Source: Jeotgalibacillus terrae
Lineage (GTDB): Bacteria > Bacillota > Bacilli > Bacillales > Jeotgalibacillaceae
Direction of reading: 5' to 3'
Assembly (NCBI RefSeq): GCF_016908195.1
Contig: NZ_JAFBDK010000008.1
Coordinates: forward strand, 106,188 to 170,187
DNA: 64,000 bases
The notes beneath the pieces were generated by a model. The model was not told the origin of the DNA, made no database searches, and saw only the letters and a program-made list of their open reading frames with translations. Made by a program: the position numbers and the translations under genes. Shown here in pieces: positions 41,461 to 49,469 of the stretch (the stretch's first letter is position 1; the number at the start of each line of letters is the position of its first letter).

Positions 41461-42029
41461 TTCCCACACTCCACACAGCGCCGGTCCAGATCATGCTCTC
41501 CGTAGATTCGGAGCTCTTTTTCAATCCCGCAAATTCGGCAGACTTCGAAATAAATCTGCGGAATCACCCCGGCATCCGCCTCCGGTACCCACTCCTGTTC
41601 ATACCGCTTTTTCGTCATACCATAATCAATGAATACCATTCGTGAGGAAGCATCCACACCAAAGTTTCCGCTATCCTTCAGATCAAAGCTGTCAAACTCA
41701 CGATCCAGCAGTTCCAGCAGTCTAAGATGGTCAGCAGTCAGCCTTTTATCATCAGCAGAAAGGTCATATGTCTGAAAGTCCTTCAGGTCAAGCGGACTTG
41801 CAAACGACTGGACCGCATATTCCTCATGCACTTCTTTCACTTCTGCAAAATACGAACGATATCCACGACGCTCCATTTCCTGATAGATCAGCTTCTCCTG
41901 CATCGACTGCTCATAACCGACCTGATGGAGATGGACTTTGATTACTTCATTCCCGGCCCGGTACACTTTTCTTGTAGATCCAATCCCGAGGAAATTCTCT
42001 TTTGTACAATAAGCTTTCCAGTTCTTCAA
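41454..42029 (-). CDS. Protein-kinase-like fold protein with C-terminal zinc ribbon
   Basis: 191 residues. The N-terminal part resembles a small kinase lobe: LGIGSTRKVYRAGNEVIKVHLHQ (glycine loop and candidate Lys, about 14-36), and MVFIDYGMTKKRYE (about 130) can be a DFG-like metal site. The last 28 residues have five cysteines spaced CxxC...CxxCxxC, a probable zinc ribbon. No catalytic HRD loop is clearly seen; activity is uncertain. It overlaps the downstream GNAT gene and follows the DUF1992 gene by six bases. Confidence 0.65.
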   Translation of the reverse strand: MKNWKAYCTKENFLGIGSTRKVYRAGNEVIKVHLHQVGYEQSMQEKLIYQEMERRGYRSYFAEVKEVHEEYAVQSFASPLDLKDFQTYDLSADDKRLTADHLRLLELLDREFDSFDLKDSGNFGVDASSRMVFIDYGMTKKRYEQEWVPEADAGVIPQIYFEVCRICGIEKELRIYGEHDLDRRCVECGKC

Positions 42030-42035
42030 CTTTCT

Positions 42036-42410
42036 TTACCCCCAGATCCGCCTTGCGCTCTCCAGATCATTGGGGGACACAGGCATCTTCTGAAGAGGCG
42101 GCGGACAGGATTTATTGTGTTCAGCTATTTTCTTATTAATCTTTGATACTTCTTTTTTTAGATGAGCTGCGTCCAGACTTTCAAGACCTCGCAGCCTGTC
42201 GCTGATCTCGTGCTGCAGCTTTAACCAAAGCGGCTTATATCCGGCATCTTTTGCGATTTTTTGAAAATGCTGAAACGTATCTCCGGAGAAATACTCTTTC
42301 GGAATCTTTTCTCCCGTTCCTTTCAGATTGTCCATGCCGCCGGTTTTTGAGTAGTCCTTTAAGATATCACCAATCAGATCATGTTTAGGCTGCTGTTCAA
42401 AATCACTCAT
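42036..42410 (-). CDS. DUF1992 / DnaJ-homologue subfamily C member 28-like protein
   Basis: 124 residues with the DUF1992 core: HDLIGDILKDYSKTGGMDNLKGTGEKIP, then LKLQHEISDRLRGLES (about 60-76) and HNKSCPPPLQKMP. Bacterial members lack a J domain; function unknown. ATG 42410 follows AGGGGTG. It forms an operon with the kinase-like and GNAT genes. Confidence 0.85.
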   Translation of the reverse strand: MSDFEQQPKHDLIGDILKDYSKTGGMDNLKGTGEKIPKEYFSGDTFQHFQKIAKDAGYKPLWLKLQHEISDRLRGLESLDAAHLKKEVSKINKKIAEHNKSCPPPLQKMPVSPNDLESARRIWG

Positions 42411-42492
42411 TTGAAACACCCCTTTATTTTCCTTTTTCCAGCATACCATATCCCTTTTTAAATAATCTGACTATTCACTAATTCTCCATATC

Positions 42493-43056
42493 TCAAATGG
42501 TGTAAATCATGACAAAATGTAATACTGCTCTTTCATTTGACCGGTTAATATACGCATGTTTCTGATCCGCATTGAATTTGATCGAATCAAACTGCTCCAG
42601 TTTATACTCATCTTCTCCAACTCGGACAATCACCGCTCCTTCCATGACAGTAATATATTCCTTTACACCAGGCTGATGGGCATCCGCTTCATACACACCT
42701 TCCGGATTCAGATAACCTTTATGCAATTCGATTGATCCCTGCACCTGGGTTGTAAAAATCGGTTCCAGCTTAAGCGACTGATCTTCACTTAACACGCTGT
42801 TCCCGCTCTTTTTAAGCAGCGTGACTTCCTGGTTTTCTACTAGTAATGAGGAGATCGGAATCCGAAGACCATTTGCGACCTTCCATATAATCGCCAGCGA
42901 AGGGTTCGCTTCTCCACGTTCAATTTTACCGAGTGTTAATTTGCTGACACCTGTCAGATCAGCCAGGTTTTCTAGTGTCAGCTCTCTTTCTTTTCTCAGT
43001 TTCCTCAAGATTTTACCGACCTGTTTTGTGAATTGATCCGGATTGATGTGTTCCAA
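42493..43056 (-). CDS. XRE family regulator with cupin sensor domain
   Basis: 187 residues: HTH_3 domain (LRKLRKERELTLENLADLTGVSKLTLGKIERGEANPSLAIIWKVANGL, about 18-65) and a cupin barrel (about 105-185, with VKEYITVMEGAVIVRVGEDEYKLEQFDSIKFNADQKHAYIN). Such regulators sense small metabolites and often control a divergent transporter; here an EmrE-type transporter lies divergently at 43356, with repeat copy 4 between them. Confidence 0.9.
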   Translation of the reverse strand: MEHINPDQFTKQVGKILRKLRKERELTLENLADLTGVSKLTLGKIERGEANPSLAIIWKVANGLRIPISSLLVENQEVTLLKKSGNSVLSEDQSLKLEPIFTTQVQGSIELHKGYLNPEGVYEADAHQPGVKEYITVMEGAVIVRVGEDEYKLEQFDSIKFNADQKHAYINRSNERAVLHFVMIYTI

Positions 43057-43084
43057 TGATTTCCCTCTCCATTCTGATGTCTTT

Positions 43085-43260
43085 GATGAATTTGGCTGGT
43101 GATTTCCGCTTCAGGGGAACGCTTTCCGCATGGGTGCGCCGTTTTGTGGCGCCATCTCGCCTCCTCGCGCTTCGCACTGCGGGGTCTTACCTGTCCGACT
43201 TCTCCTGCTGGAGTCGTCCCCTTCCGCTACAATCACCAGCTGCGCTAAAACAGCGCTTAT
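43085..43260 (-). repeat. Dispersed palindromic intergenic element, copy 4
   Basis: About 176 bases, orientation like copy 2. Outer arms CTGGTGATT and AATCACCAG pair perfectly. Inner blocks GGGGAACGCTTTCCGCA, TGCGGGGTCT.ACCTGTC and GACTTCTCCTGCTGGAGTCG are conserved; it carries a local GGCGCCATCTC variant. This is the only full copy in a divergent promoter region rather than downstream of a gene. Confidence 0.9.
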
Positions 43261-43282
43261 TTATAATAAATCTTTAAAAAGC

Positions 43283-43318
43283 TTGCACTAATCACCAAAA
43301 AGTATATTATAGTATACA
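43283..43318 (+). promoter_or_regulatory. Candidate promoter/operator of the EmrE-type transporter
   Basis: TTGCAC (43283-43288) is 17-19 bases from the AT-rich -10 candidates ATTATA/TATAGT, which lie inside the inverted repeat GTATA-TTATAG-TATAC (43302-43317). The palindrome over the -10 would suit binding by the divergent XRE-cupin regulator. Confidence 0.4.
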
Positions 43319-43355
43319 TTATATCATTAATCAGATACTGAAAGAGGTGTTTTAA

Positions 43356-44318
43356 ATGAAGGCTCTGCTGATTGGTGTATTGTCCTCAATGTTTTTTGCT
43401 GTCACCTTTATATTGAACCGATCGATGGAAATGGATGGTGGCAGCTGGCTGTGGAGCGCATCACTTCGCTTTATCTTCATGGTGCCGTTTTTAGTGGGAA
43501 TTGTCTGGATCAGGGGTAACTTGAAAGGATTGTTCAGCGAAATGAAAAAACATCCGCTTGAGTGGATGATCTGGAGCATCGTTGGATTTGTGTTATTTTA
43601 CGCACCTCTTACATATGCAGCGGCTTACGGTCCCGGCTGGCTGGTTGCCGGCACGTGGCAATTTACAATCGTAGCCGGGCTTTTATTGGGACCTCTTTTT
43701 CTGAAAGCTGATGGCAGCAGACATCCCATTCAATTCAGAGCTTTACTTATTTCCTGTATCATTCTGACTGGTGTCATACTGATTCAGGTTCAGCAGGCTG
43801 ATGAGTTAAGTGCAGGTGCATTATTGATAGGCGCACTCCCGGTTATTGTGGCGGCATTTTGTTATCCGTTAGGCAACCGTAAAATGATGGAATTATGCGG
43901 AGACCGCCTTGATACATTTCAGCGGATACTCGGGATGACGTTCGCAAGTCTTCCTGTCTGGCTGATTTTAAGCGGAATCGGGTTTGTGCAGACTGGACCC
44001 CCATCCTCAGGTCAGGTCCTGCAGACTTTTATCGTCGCAGTCAGCTCAGGCATTATCGCGACCACGTTGTTTTTTATCGCAACGAACAGTGTGCGGCAGG
44101 ATCAGGGAAAACTTGCTGCGGTTGAAGCCACTCAGGCGACTCAGGTGCTTTTTGTCATTGCAGGTGAAGCACTGATTTTATCCAGTCCACTGCCAACAGG
44201 CATTGCTTCTGCCGGAATCGGACTGATTGTCGTTGGAATCATCGTACATACGTTAAACATGAGGATGGCAAGACGCGGGGTGGCTGTTGTGGCGAAGGGT
44301 TCAGGAAATAATAAGTGA
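43356..44318 (+). CDS. EmrE/DMT superfamily transporter (PF13536-type)
   Basis: 320 residues and about ten hydrophobic segments (IGVLSSMFFAVTFILNRSME; WMIWSIVGFVLFYAPLTYAAAYGPGWLVAGTWQ; VAAFCYPLGNRKMMEL). It resembles the EmrE-type multidrug resistance branch of DMT exporters. ATG 43356 follows AAAGAGGTG. The last codons (GSGNNK) are written inside the first unit of repeat array C, out of the array's coding phase. Probably controlled by the divergent XRE-cupin regulator. Confidence 0.85.
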   Translation: MKALLIGVLSSMFFAVTFILNRSMEMDGGSWLWSASLRFIFMVPFLVGIVWIRGNLKGLFSEMKKHPLEWMIWSIVGFVLFYAPLTYAAAYGPGWLVAGTWQFTIVAGLLLGPLFLKADGSRHPIQFRALLISCIILTGVILIQVQQADELSAGALLIGALPVIVAAFCYPLGNRKMMELCGDRLDTFQRILGMTFASLPVWLILSGIGFVQTGPPSSGQVLQTFIVAVSSGIIATTLFFIATNSVRQDQGKLAAVEATQATQVLFVIAGEALILSSPLPTGIASAGIGLIVVGIIVHTLNMRMARRGVAVVAKGSGNNK

Positions 44319-44403
44319 TGTTCAGAAGATTGCTGGGGTGGTTCAGGAGATTTCACAGCAGGTTCAGGAAATTTCCCGGGTGGTTCAGGAAATCATGACT
44401 ATG
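44299..44403 (+). repeat. 21-base periodic repeat array C (five units)
   Basis: GTTCAG starts units at 44299, 44320, 44341, 44362 and 44383, exactly 21 bases apart. Conserved starts: GTTCAGGAAAT, GTTCAGAAGAT, GTTCAGGAGAT, GTTCAGGAAAT, GTTCAGGAAAT; the rest vary. Unit 1 covers the last codons and TGA stop of the transporter gene, and the array continues past it in the gene's orientation. No clear terminator follows before the convergent ANT(6)-like gene. Confidence 0.92.
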
Positions 44404-44434
44404 TACCTAATCCCCTCTGCCCACCCACAACGGC

Positions 44435-45301
44435 TCAAAAAATCTTTCCCGCATTTGCATGGAGCGTTCGGACGCGTCCCACATAGTGCAGCATCGCTTC
44501 TTCATCTTCCACAGGATAATGTAAGCCTGTCCGCTCAGCTATTGTTCTGCCGAGCAGCCCAAAAAGCTCAGTCGCTGCATCTACAGCTTCCCACGTGTCT
44601 TCTGAGTAAGTTTGTTGGTACAGCTGCCAATAAGATTCCGGTAAATACTGCTTGAAATACTTCCCCATTTTACCCACTGATACCCGGTAATCGTTGTCTC
44701 CGCCAATCCACCACTCAATCACCTGATCAAGCGCAGCACGCGTCGTCAGTTCATACATGTGACGCGCATATGGCAGCTCGTCCCGCCATAACCCCTTGGC
44801 TACATTCTGCAGACACCACCAGAAATCATTCGTCACACTGTTGAACTCCCCTTCTGAAGGTCTTTTCACATGATAATCCACATCAGAAGCTTCAGGAATC
44901 TCCGGTAACGTACCGTCCTTATCCAAGAGCGGAACCGTCAGCGAATCTTCCTTAAAAACCATCTTCATATACTCAAAGGTCTGATAAGAAAGATCAATCC
45001 GGTTTCCATCATCAAACAGCATCAGAAAAGCATATCGACCTGGATCCGTTTCAATTCCTTTTCCAGCATCAAGTTCGTCCGGCTGTTGCATCATCAGTAG
45101 GGTCCCGAAGTGATTGATCCATGACTGATCATTAATAAATGGTGAGATATCCTGCATGACATACACAATATCGTAATCCTGAAAAATATCCTTAGGTGCG
45201 TTAGGGTTTGTGCGTGAACCATTCATATAGACAGCACGGATCCGCTCATCATGTTCTGCAAAACGTAAAATCAGCCCCATCATTTCACTCGCAGACCTCA
45301 T
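44435..45301 (-). CDS. Aminoglycoside 6-adenylyltransferase (AadK/ANT(6))-like
   Basis: 288 residues. ANT(6) enzymes adenylylate streptomycin. Signature elements: VYMNGSRTNPNAPKDIFQDYDIVYVM (about 24-49, nucleotidyltransferase GSR and DxD), RYAFLMLFDDGNRIDLSYQ (about 88-106), FWWCLQNVAKGLWRDELPYA (about 155-175) and WWIGG. The chromosomal AadK type is common in Bacillus. It is the last gene of an operon with DUF4083, MOSC and NUDIX genes and overlaps the first by four bases. Substrate specificity was not tested. Confidence 0.9.
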   Translation of the reverse strand: MRSASEMMGLILRFAEHDERIRAVYMNGSRTNPNAPKDIFQDYDIVYVMQDISPFINDQSWINHFGTLLMMQQPDELDAGKGIETDPGRYAFLMLFDDGNRIDLSYQTFEYMKMVFKEDSLTVPLLDKDGTLPEIPEASDVDYHVKRPSEGEFNSVTNDFWWCLQNVAKGLWRDELPYARHMYELTTRAALDQVIEWWIGGDNDYRVSVGKMGKYFKQYLPESYWQLYQQTYSEDTWEAVDAATELFGLLGRTIAERTGLHYPVEDEEAMLHYVGRVRTLHANAGKIF

Positions 45302-45495
45302 TTTCTTTCCTGCCTGTCTTCAAGCAATTCAATAATACGGTCCAGCTTCTCATTTGTCTCTTCCGACTTTCTATTTTGTACAGTTTTTGTTACCAGCATC
45401 CTCCTGATAAATAGACTGAAAGAAATGACAAACAATACAAGCAGACCTAGCATCATGACTTGAAAAATTATATCCCCTGTACTGAAGTTATCCAT
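45298..45495 (-). CDS. DUF4083-like small membrane protein
   Basis: 65 residues: one hydrophobic helix (IIFQVMMLGLLVLFVISFSLFI) then a charged tail NEKLDRIIELLEDRQERK, the DUF4083 pattern. Function unknown. It overlaps both neighbours (eight bases with MOSC, four with ANT(6)), indicating coupled translation. Confidence 0.75.
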   Translation of the reverse strand: MDNFSTGDIIFQVMMLGLLVLFVISFSLFIRRMLVTKTVQNRKSEETNEKLDRIIELLEDRQERK

Positions 45496-46222
45496 TTTTT
45501 ATAACCTCCCCAACCATCACAATCTCATCACCAACAGACACAACACCCGTCTTTCTGATCGTCGCATACATACCGAAATTATTACCGTGCTTTTGATACA
45601 CGGTTTTCAAGACAAGCGGATCAATTGCTGTGGATGAAGGATCGATATTTATAATACTGCAGCGCTCACACGGTCTGACAATTTCAATTTCAGCTGAGCC
45701 GATCTGCAGCTTCTTACCTGCCATGTGTTCTTCAGAAAAAGGAACGCCATCGGATAGTGTTACAACAAAATTTGGCCGGAACCGTCTCCAGTCTATCTGC
45801 TTCCCGGTTTCCTCTTCCAGTGCTGTAACAGATGCTTCGTTGACGATCAGAATATGCTCCTCCTCAATTGCCCCAAGCGGAACGTGCTGTGGTGTATGTA
45901 CTTCTTTTAAGAGAGTCTTGCCTGCAAGCTGCTGAAATTCTTCAAGGCACCTGTCTTCATGCCAGTAAAACCTCTGCCCATCAGGTGAAGTGATCCGTAC
46001 TGGCGGATAACTGTTATCTGATTCCTCTCCTTCAAATGCAGCCGAATACCCAACCATTTTAGGGTTCTGGGTAGCTGTATGATAACGTTCACCCTCTAAA
46101 AAAGCGTGACTTCTGTCTCCATACAAACCATACGACATCAACCTGGTTTTAACTACCTCTTCACCGCTCAGCGATTTTACAGGATGACGGATAATCGTAT
46201 GTAATCGCCCGATTGTCTTCAT
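45488..46222 (-). CDS. MOSC domain protein
   Basis: 244 residues: an N-terminal MOSC beta barrel (IIRHPVKSLSGEEVVKTRLMSYGLYGDRSHAF, about 9-40) and the C-terminal MOSC domain (VTLSDGVPFSEEHMAGKKLQIGSAEIEIVRPCERCSI, about 155-190) with Cys in RPCERC, used by relatives to bind a sulfur or molybdenum-cofactor ligand. Its substrate is unknown. The molybdate transporter ModAB lies about 1.1 kb away but on a separate unit. Confidence 0.88.
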   Translation of the reverse strand: MKTIGRLHTIIRHPVKSLSGEEVVKTRLMSYGLYGDRSHAFLEGERYHTATQNPKMVGYSAAFEGEESDNSYPPVRITSPDGQRFYWHEDRCLEEFQQLAGKTLLKEVHTPQHVPLGAIEEEHILIVNEASVTALEEETGKQIDWRRFRPNFVVTLSDGVPFSEEHMAGKKLQIGSAEIEIVRPCERCSIINIDPSSTAIDPLVLKTVYQKHGNNFGMYATIRKTGVVSVGDEIVMVGEVIKNG

Positions 46223-46243
46223 GTTTATTCCTCCTTATAAGAC

Positions 46244-46684
46244 TTAATTCACATCTCCAAGATACACAGCTGTCTTGTCAGTTTCCTGAATAACACGAAT
46301 CAGCGCCTTAGGGTAAATTCTGTATTGATGAAGTTCTTTTATCGGGAGCCATTCAACACCTGTCTGGTTTGCATCCAGTAAAACCGGCTCTTTCGCTTCC
46401 CCACTCACACTGCACTGAAAATAGGATTCAATCTGGTGCACATGCGAGTCGAATGCAGCATATTCATGGTTTTTTCCTATGTATTCTCTTACGTATAACA
46501 ATTCTCCAGGTTTCACAGTCAAACCCGTTTCTTCCATGCATTCTCTTATACATGCTTCATGCATCGTCTCCCCGTCTTCCTGTCCGCCGCCAGGGAAAAT
46601 GTAAAATGCACCCTGCTGGTCTTCGTTTTTCGTTAATAAAACTGAATGATCTTTTATGATCAGCGCTTTTGTAGAGTGTCTCAT
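46244..46684 (-). CDS. NUDIX hydrolase
   Basis: 146 residues. The NUDIX box is GGGQEDGETMHEACIRECMEETGL (GGGQEDGE and RECMEETGL, about 32-55). ATG 46684 is near an AGGAGGG. First gene of the operon with MOSC, DUF4083 and ANT(6). The substrate is unknown. Confidence 0.86.
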   Translation of the reverse strand: MRHSTKALIIKDHSVLLTKNEDQQGAFYIFPGGGQEDGETMHEACIRECMEETGLTVKPGELLYVREYIGKNHEYAAFDSHVHQIESYFQCSVSGEAKEPVLLDANQTGVEWLPIKELHQYRIYPKALIRVIQETDKTAVYLGDVN

Positions 46685-46848
46685 AAATGTAACCCTCCTA
46701 ATTAGTCGTTCATGTTAACTTTACCATAATGAGCAGCCATTATTTTCTATGACTATGTTACCATTGTCAGTAACAGACTGATTACTTCAGAGGGTCATTC
46801 CAACCGTAGTGCAGTAATTCTGTCCGAAACAACGCTGAAGGAGCTTAT

Positions 46849-47313
46849 ATGAACAAGAACATACTTAAAAAACTGACCATCCCACTCCTGATCATTTCGC
46901 TGGCAGCCGCCATCCTTTTAGGGTTTCAGTATTCCACACAAAAACAGGAAATCTATTATCAGGCCCATCATATGACGCAGAATCATCTTAAACATCTCGA
47001 TCAATTCCTGGATTATCAGGAATCATTAATTGACGAAGAATGGTCAGCAGCGCAGCAACAGGAGTATGATGCAAGGTATAAGGCGCTTGAATTACATAGT
47101 GGATCAACATGGATTTATATTGACCTGAATGATCCGGAAATGACAAAGTATCGCTTGGCATACAGGGATATTGTCATTGAAGCTTATTATTTCTCAGAAG
47201 CAGCAACACCTGAAGAACGTACATGGCACCATGAGAATATACTGAAGCTGCGCGGAGATCTTCAGTCTTACTTTGACTATTTGCAGGAAAACCATTCTCC
47301 GCCTGAAGCTTAA
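46849..47313 (+). CDS. Membrane-anchored protein of unknown function
   Basis: 154 residues: N-terminal anchor (LTIPLLIISLAAAILLGF, 9-26) and a soluble, charged helical rest. No recognised domain. ATG 46849 follows AAGGAG (GAAGGAGCTTAT). It ends at a bidirectional terminator shared with modB. Confidence 0.7.
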   Translation: MNKNILKKLTIPLLIISLAAAILLGFQYSTQKQEIYYQAHHMTQNHLKHLDQFLDYQESLIDEEWSAAQQQEYDARYKALELHSGSTWIYIDLNDPEMTKYRLAYRDIVIEAYYFSEAATPEERTWHHENILKLRGDLQSYFDYLQENHSPPEA

Positions 47314-47348
47314 AAAACAGCATTCGTCACCTCTGACGAATGCTGTTT
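47311..47348. terminator. Bidirectional terminator
   Basis: AAAACAGCATTCGTCA-CCTC-TGACGAATGCTGTTT, a 15-bp stem with A and T tracts. Confidence 0.95.
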
Positions 47349-48004
47349 CATTTCCTTAATCCCTGCACAAGCACCAGCATCACAAATGAAATGCCGACCA
47401 TACTCGCAACCCAGAGCCAGGCCATCTGCATATTGCCGGATTCTATCGCAAGGTATATAGCTGTTGAGGCAGTCTGTGTGCGTCCCGGAATATTCCCGGC
47501 GAACATCAGTGTTGCACCAAATTCCCCGAGTGCTCTTGCAAAGCTTAAAATAAAGCCTGCTATAATTGCTTTCCAGGCAAGCGGGATCGACACCATCAGG
47601 AACAGCTTCCATTCCCCGGCACCATCCACGCGTGCTGCATACTCGATTTCTTCATCAATTGATTCAAAACCGGTTTTCGCTGATTGATACATAAGTGGAA
47701 ATGCCACTACAACAGCTGCAATCATCGCAGCCCACCATGTAAAAATAACCGGCTGCTGAAACAGCCATTCTATGAAATGACCTGCGGGGCTGTTTCTGCC
47801 AAAAATCACAATTAATAAAAAGCCGACCACTGTTGGAGGGAGAACCAGCGGCAATAGAAAGATTGTTTCAATGATGGCTTTACCCCTGAAATGCCGGTTC
47901 GTCATGATCCTTCCTGCAACGAGACCAAGGATCATGACGACTAAACTCGCAGCAGTGGCAATTTCAAGTGACAGTCTGAGCGGCGACCAGAAATCTGAAG
48001 GCAT
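47348..48004 (-). CDS. modB: Molybdate ABC transporter permease ModB
   Basis: 218 residues with about five to six membrane helices and the EAA-loop-like ARALGEFGATLMFAGNIPGRTQT (about 160-183), diagnostic of ModB. ATG 48004 begins three bases after the modA stop. No modC ATPase gene is adjacent, as in Bacillus subtilis yvgLM, so an ATPase from elsewhere must energise the system. Confidence 0.93.
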   Translation of the reverse strand: MPSDFWSPLRLSLEIATAASLVVMILGLVAGRIMTNRHFRGKAIIETIFLLPLVLPPTVVGFLLIVIFGRNSPAGHFIEWLFQQPVIFTWWAAMIAAVVVAFPLMYQSAKTGFESIDEEIEYAARVDGAGEWKLFLMVSIPLAWKAIIAGFILSFARALGEFGATLMFAGNIPGRTQTASTAIYLAIESGNMQMAWLWVASMVGISFVMLVLVQGLRK

Positions 48005-48007
48005 CTG

Positions 48008-48763
48008 CTAATTCAGCCTTTTAAAGCCAAGCTCTTCAAAGATCGCCATCGCTTCATCACTTTGAAGGTAATCTAAGAAGGCTGCTGCATCTTCAGGGTG
48101 CTCAGCATCTGATAATATGCCTGCCGGATAGATAATCGGGCTATGCCACTCTTCATCTGCTGTTGCAGCAATTTTCAGCTGATCTCCTGCAAGCGCATCT
48201 GAATGATAGACCACACCTGCATCTACATTACCGGACTCTACATAAGTCAGCACCTGGCGAACGTCTTTTGCAAAGACTATCTGCTCCTCCAGCTCTTCCC
48301 AGATTCCGAGCTCCTCAAAAACTTCCTGACTATACTGACCTGCAGGAACAGTTTCCGGCGTTCCGATCGACAGACTTTCAGCCTCTGTCAAATCTTCAAA
48401 TGTAGCAATATCAAAATCATCGCGAGGCACGATCAGGACGAGTTCATTTCCTATTAGACGGACACTGTCCGACTCGTTAATCACGCCGTCAGACACAAGG
48501 TCATCAAAATGATTTTCAGCAGCAGATATAAAAAGATCAACGGGCGCCCCCTGTGAGATTTGCTGTCTCAGGCTGCCTGACCCGCCATAATTGAAGGTCA
48601 CATCTATATCTGTCTCTGCTTCAAACTGCTCTTCTATTTCTGCCAGTGCATCTTGAAGGCTTGCAGCAGCGGATACAGTCAGCCCCTCGCTGCCTTCTTC
48701 TGGCATGCTGGTACACCCGCTGACGAACACCAGCGCACTAAGTCCTAACAACCATTTCTTCAT
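48008..48763 (-). CDS. modA: Molybdate-binding lipoprotein ModA
   Basis: 251 residues. A lipoprotein signal ends at VSGC (Cys 17). ModA features are AAASLQDALAEIEEQFEAE (about 33-50), GSGSLRQQISQGAPVDLFISAAE (about 60-83, oxyanion binding) and NVDAGVVYHSDAL (about 178). It presents molybdate to ModB. ATG 48763; no molybdenum-cofactor riboswitch is visible upstream. Confidence 0.93.
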   Translation of the reverse strand: MKKWLLGLSALVFVSGCTSMPEEGSEGLTVSAAASLQDALAEIEEQFEAETDIDVTFNYGGSGSLRQQISQGAPVDLFISAAENHFDDLVSDGVINESDSVRLIGNELVLIVPRDDFDIATFEDLTEAESLSIGTPETVPAGQYSQEVFEELGIWEELEEQIVFAKDVRQVLTYVESGNVDAGVVYHSDALAGDQLKIAATADEEWHSPIIYPAGILSDAEHPEDAAAFLDYLQSDEAMAIFEELGFKRLN

Positions 48764-48848
48764 GATCTAAGTCTTCCCTCCGAAAATAAGTTGTTATCAG
48801 TATAGCAGAATTCCAACCATCATGATTCACACTCGTTTTCCTGAAAAA

Positions 48849-48881
48849 TAAAAACCCATCCTTTACACAGGAGGGGTTTGA
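48849..48881 (-). terminator. Terminator of the 48891 gene
   Basis: Minus-strand CAAACCCCTCCT-GTGTAA-AGGATGGGTTTTTA; AACCC/GGGTT and TCCT/AGGA arms. Confidence 0.85.
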
Positions 48882-48890
48882 AGATCACGC

Positions 48891-49361
48891 TTAATCAGCA
48901 ACCGTGCTTACTGTTTGGCGGTAAGCAGCAGGCGGCATCAGCACGATATTTTCTTTACATTCAATAATGGTATGACAACGTGTAATAAATTGACGGACAA
49001 TCTCAATGATAGAAAGGACTTCTTTGGGAGAATAATGAATCTGGTGGGCATGCTTTTTTAAGTAGTGTTCAGCTTCATTGCCAAGTTGTGAGATTAAGCA
49101 GGTCAGATATGAAGTGGAGCAGCCCAGTACAATGACTTGAGAGGTTAACGCAGACAAATAGCGTTCTTCTTTGACACTCAGGCTGTAACGGCGGTAAGCA
49201 GTTGCTTTTAACAGGTAAACCGTATAAGAAAACCATGTCTCGATTTTTTCGCTGTAGGCATAGAAACGGTATTCTTTTTCGGTCAGAAACTCTTCCAACA
49301 GCTTCTCAGCTAATACAGACAGACTGAATACAGGAGGATGAAAGCTCTGATTTACGCCCAT
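48891..49361 (-). CDS. Conserved hypothetical protein
   Basis: 156 residues, largely helical, five cysteines in all (LGCSTSYLTCLI region and ITRCHTIIECKEN), no signal peptide and no membrane segment. I do not recognise it. The start is ATG 49361 with GGAAAGGAAAATG-like upstream sequence. It has a terminator of its own and its codon usage looks like that of its neighbours. Confidence 0.6.
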   Translation of the reverse strand: MGVNQSFHPPVFSLSVLAEKLLEEFLTEKEYRFYAYSEKIETWFSYTVYLLKATAYRRYSLSVKEERYLSALTSQVIVLGCSTSYLTCLISQLGNEAEHYLKKHAHQIHYSPKEVLSIIEIVRQFITRCHTIIECKENIVLMPPAAYRQTVSTVAD

Positions 49362-49469
49362 ATCATTTTCCTTTCCTTACATATTTAGACCTATTTTACA
49401 CCTTACAGAAAATTCATTAAACTGATTTTTCATACATTTAATCCATTTGTAATATTTGTTACAAAATGG

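Noticed and set aside
44287..44655. A plus-strand frame reading VQEIxxx heptads as a coiled-coil protein
   Set aside because: It has no ribosome site, starts inside the transporter gene, and continues across the unrelated antisense of the ANT(6)-like gene. The heptads arise from the 21-base DNA repeat.
48764..48848. Molybdenum cofactor riboswitch upstream of modA
   Set aside because: The leader is short (about 85 bases to the next terminator) and shows no extended paired structure of that class.
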